Assembly (NCBI GenBank): GCA_046589965.1
Contig: JBKJVF010000113.1
Span: 1-7,540, forward strand
DNA: 7,540 nt
Direction of reading: 5' to 3'
Source of the DNA: JAJNPS01 sp046589965
GTDB lineage: Bacteria; Pseudomonadota; Alphaproteobacteria; Rhodobacterales; Rhodobacteraceae
Shown here: in pieces, positions 6,309 through 7,540 of the stretch
How positions within the stretch are numbered: the first letter of the stretch is position 1
Layout of the letters: every line of letters starts with the position of its first letter
Notes under the pieces: model-generated
Seen by the model: only the letters and a program-made list of their open reading frames with translations
Databases searched by the model: none
Told to the model about the DNA's origin: nothing
Made by a program: the position numbers and the translations under genes

Positions 6309-6350
6309 AGCGTCCTATCAGGTTGCGGCATCGGGCCGCAATGGGACGCT
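6309..6350 (-). promoter_or_regulatory. structured 5' leader of the helicase mRNA hiding the ribosome binding site
   Basis: Read on the - strand, AGCGTCC (6350-6344) pairs perfectly with GGACGCT (6315-6309), and inside it TTGCGGC (6341-6335) pairs perfectly with GCCGCAA (6329-6323) around a 5-nt loop, CCGAT. That gives 14 perfect base pairs in two nested stems ending 1 nt before the helicase start codon. The 3' arm of the outer stem contains GGA of the only good ribosome binding site (AGGA, 6316-6313), so folding should block initiation. DEAD-box helicase genes in other bacteria are known to carry long, structured, cold-responsive leaders; that this one controls its own helicase is inference. 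Confidence 0.5.
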
Positions 6351-6393
6351 ATTTCCGGGCGCCCCGGCGTGGTGACCGGAATGGTCATGGGGC

Positions 6394-6422
6394 GCGATAA
6401 AGCAAAAGCCGTGTCCGGTCAA
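6394..6422 (-). promoter_or_regulatory. candidate promoter of the helicase gene
   Basis: On the - strand TTGACC (6422-6417, five of six to the -35 consensus) is followed after 17 nt by TATCGC (6399-6394), a weak -10. Transcription would begin near 6387, giving a leader of about 80 nt that includes the whole nested stem at 6309-6350. The spacing is ideal, but the -10 match is poor and alphaproteobacterial promoters are degenerate, so this is tentative. Confidence 0.3.
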
Positions 6423-6446
6423 GGGAATGGGGCATCAGCCGCGAGG

Positions 6447-6465
6447 ATCCAGGACAAGACTGGAT
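6447..6465. other. short inverted repeat in the divergent intergenic region
   Basis: ATCCAG (6447-6452) and CTGGAT (6460-6465) form a perfect 6-bp inverted repeat around a 7-nt spacer, GACAAGA. It lies between the divergent helicase and small-protein genes, upstream of the candidate helicase promoter. It may be a protein site or chance. Confidence 0.25.
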
Positions 6466-6490
6466 TATCCGGACGTTCCATGCGATGATC

Positions 6491-6507
6491 AGTTCATTGA
6501 ACGAACT
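6491..6507. promoter_or_regulatory. nested inverted repeat before the small-protein gene
   Basis: AGTTC (6491-6495) and GAACT (6503-6507) are inverted around a 7-nt spacer, and inside them GTTCA-T-TGAAC (6492-6502) is itself a perfect 11-bp palindrome. The block begins an AT-richer stretch 30-46 bp upstream of the start codon at 6537, where a promoter or operator would be expected. It resembles, but does not match, the alphaproteobacterial SOS box, which needs a direct GTTC-N7-GTTC repeat. Confidence 0.3.
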
Positions 6508-6536
6508 ATTTTGATTGCATATTTCAGAGGTTTATC

Positions 6537-6923
6537 ATGTTGCGTTCCCTGTTTTGGGGTGCACTTGGCGCCCTTGCCTCCATGTCACCGGGTTTCACCG
6601 ACACATCCGGCAAGACTTCCCACCCTTATGTCCTTGCCGCGATTGCCGAGTCGCACGGATATGGCCTGTGGTTGACGGCCCCCGATGGTGGATGCCGATC
6701 CGTGCGTTATGTTGTGACGGACGGCGGCGCGCGGCTTGGGTTCAGCAGATCGCTGCGCCCGGGCGAGGGTGCCGTCGTGCGCATTGGCCATGGCTTTGCC
6801 CAAGGCGACCACATCTTGGACATCATCGGCGTCGGCTGTGACGATCCTCCTGCAGAGGCACGCCGGGTTCGTTTGGGCAAGCCTTCGCCGGATCACGGCG
6901 GGCGCGTGCGCCAGGGCGATTGA
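6537..6923 (+). CDS. small hypothetical protein with a possible signal peptide
   Basis: A 128-aa protein I do not recognise. ATG 6537 is preceded by AGAGG (6526-6530) at a 6-nt spacing, a good ribosome binding site, which makes this the most credible frame in the area. The N terminus, MLRSLFWGALGALASMSPGFTD, has one basic residue followed by a short hydrophobic run and could be a weak signal peptide, placing the rest in the periplasm. The body is rich in Gly and short beta-like stretches (YGLWLTAP, CRSVRYVVTDGG, GAVVRIGHG, HILDIIGVGC), with exactly two Cys (53 and 101) that could form a disulphide. The C terminus is charged and probably flexible. It lies 95 bp before a Tat-exported DUF1800 protein on the same strand, so the two may be expressed together. 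Its function is unknown. Confidence 0.6.
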   Translation: MLRSLFWGALGALASMSPGFTDTSGKTSHPYVLAAIAESHGYGLWLTAPDGGCRSVRYVVTDGGARLGFSRSLRPGEGAVVRIGHGFAQGDHILDIIGVGCDDPPAEARRVRLGKPSPDHGGRVRQGD

Positions 6924-7018
6924 CCGGCAGCATTTCGCCGCGCGCAGCATGTCGCAAGACAAGTTTCCCGGGATGCCGCTATCATCATGACATCACGGCA
7001 CAGGCAACGAGGGCGATC

Positions 7019-7540
7019 ATGCTGACGCGGCGCGATTTTCATACCCGATTGCTGGCGGGTCTCGGCGCGCTGGCGCTGCCACGGGCGGCCTATGCAACAA
7101 CTGTGCCCGAGGCCGTCCTGGACGAGGTCTGGTTGAACCGGATGACCTATGGCGCGACGCCCGCAACACGTGCCGAGATTGCCGCGATGGGCAGATTGCC
7201 CTGGTTCGAGGCGCAGTTGGCGATGGCGAGCAAAGCGCCCGACATCACCCGGCGTCTGACGGAGACGCGGCTTCAGATCAGTTATGAGGCCGAAAGCGAT
7301 CAGGAAGGGCACAGCTGGCCCGCGTTAGACGAATTGCGGGGTCTGACGTCGTTGACGGCGAACCCTGCCGATCTGGTCCGACTGGTGGATTGGTCGATCG
7401 GGATGTCTTACGCCGAACGCGCCCGCCCGGCGGATGAGGTGATGGCCGCCACACTAATCCAGGCGGTCCACGCGCCATCCCAGGTGCACGAGGTGATGGT
7501 CGGGTTCTGGCATGAGCATTTCAGCGTGAACGCGCAAAAG
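7019..7540 (+). CDS. DUF1800 family protein with a Tat signal peptide (3' partial)
   Basis: The first 174 codons are present and the frame is still open at the window end. ATG 7019 follows GAGGG (7009-7013) by 5 nt. The N terminus MLTRRDFHTRLLAGLGALALPRAAYA carries the twin-arginine motif TRRDF, a hydrophobic core and an AYA cleavage site after residue 26, so export in folded form by the Tat system is likely. The mature part begins with the DUF1800 (PF08811) pattern: VWLNRMTYGATPATRAEIAAMGRLPWFEAQL, and at the window edge GFWHEHFSVN (162-171), matching the conserved 'FWxxHFxV' segment. The biochemical role of DUF1800 is not established. In many Proteobacteria a DUF1501 gene, also Tat-exported, follows; that would be expected just past the window. 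The middle (residues 75-150) is the least conserved part and I recognise nothing there. Confidence 0.88.
   Translation, partial: MLTRRDFHTRLLAGLGALALPRAAYATTVPEAVLDEVWLNRMTYGATPATRAEIAAMGRLPWFEAQLAMASKAPDITRRLTETRLQISYEAESDQEGHSWPALDELRGLTSLTANPADLVRLVDWSIGMSYAERARPADEVMAATLIQAVHAPSQVHEVMVGFWHEHFSVNAQK

Noticed and set aside
6308..6388. Upstream in-frame starts for the helicase (ATG at 6388 or 6331)
   Set aside because: The ATG at 6307 has AGGA at ideal spacing and gives the usual N terminus; the upstream part forms nested stems typical of a leader RNA.
6492..6506. SOS (LexA) box
   Set aside because: The alphaproteobacterial box is a direct repeat, GTTC-N7-GTTC; here the second half is GAAC, an inverted arrangement.
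6497..6525. Promoter TTGAAC-17-TATTTC for the gene at 6537
   Set aside because: The start would fall at or after the ribosome binding site at 6526-6530, leaving the message without it, and the -10 match is weak.
1..7540. tRNA, rRNA, CRISPR array, IS element, prophage or attachment site
   Set aside because: Reading both strands I saw no cloverleaf-like gene, no spaced direct repeats, no transposase or integrase motifs and no terminal inverted repeats; nearly all the sequence is explained by ordinary chromosomal genes.

Overview
The window looks like chromosomal DNA from an aerobic, GC-rich alphaproteobacterium, most likely of the Rhodobacteraceae/Roseobacter group. The reasons are the strong G/C third-position bias, the betaine-type demethylation genes typical of that group, and a 'CAAATATCCCGCGGGAGG...' intergenic element of the kind I remember from Rhodobacteraceae 3' ends. 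The last point is recollection, not a search. I see no phage, IS, CRISPR, tRNA or rRNA signal.

Left part (2-4673, all + strand): a probable catabolic operon for an N-methylated compound. It holds the C-terminal end of a dimethylglycine/sarcosine dehydrogenase-type protein with a GcvT (folate-binding) fold, then a non-pyrrolysine MttB-superfamily methyltransferase (517 aa), an NAD(P)-dependent aldehyde dehydrogenase (476 aa) and a 3-hydroxyisobutyrate dehydrogenase-family oxidoreductase (299 aa). The first gap (578-736) holds a near-perfect 20-bp palindrome followed by a second GATC-centred palindrome, which resembles an operator. The later genes are close together (7 nt and 45 nt gaps). The plausible logic is that the MttB homologue removes a methyl group from a quaternary amine, the flavoprotein/GcvT partner removes further methyl groups onto tetrahydrofolate, and the two dehydrogenases oxidise the remaining carbon skeleton. 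The substrate cannot be read from the sequence.

Middle (4674-4753): a short convergent intergenic region with a perfect 9-bp hairpin inside the repeat-like element, probably ending transcription from both sides.

Right part: a RhlE-like DEAD-box RNA helicase on the - strand (4754-6307) with a long Arg/Pro/Glu-rich tail and a short tail peptide, GMGDHVPDFILR. Its leader contains two nested perfect stems, and the outer one covers its own ribosome binding site. A 229-bp divergent region then leads to two + strand genes: a small unrecognised protein with a possible signal peptide (6537-6923) and the start of a Tat-exported DUF1800 protein (7019 to the window end).

Best candidates for something new are the aerobic MttB cluster with its palindromic control region, and the structured, RBS-hiding leader of the helicase mRNA.
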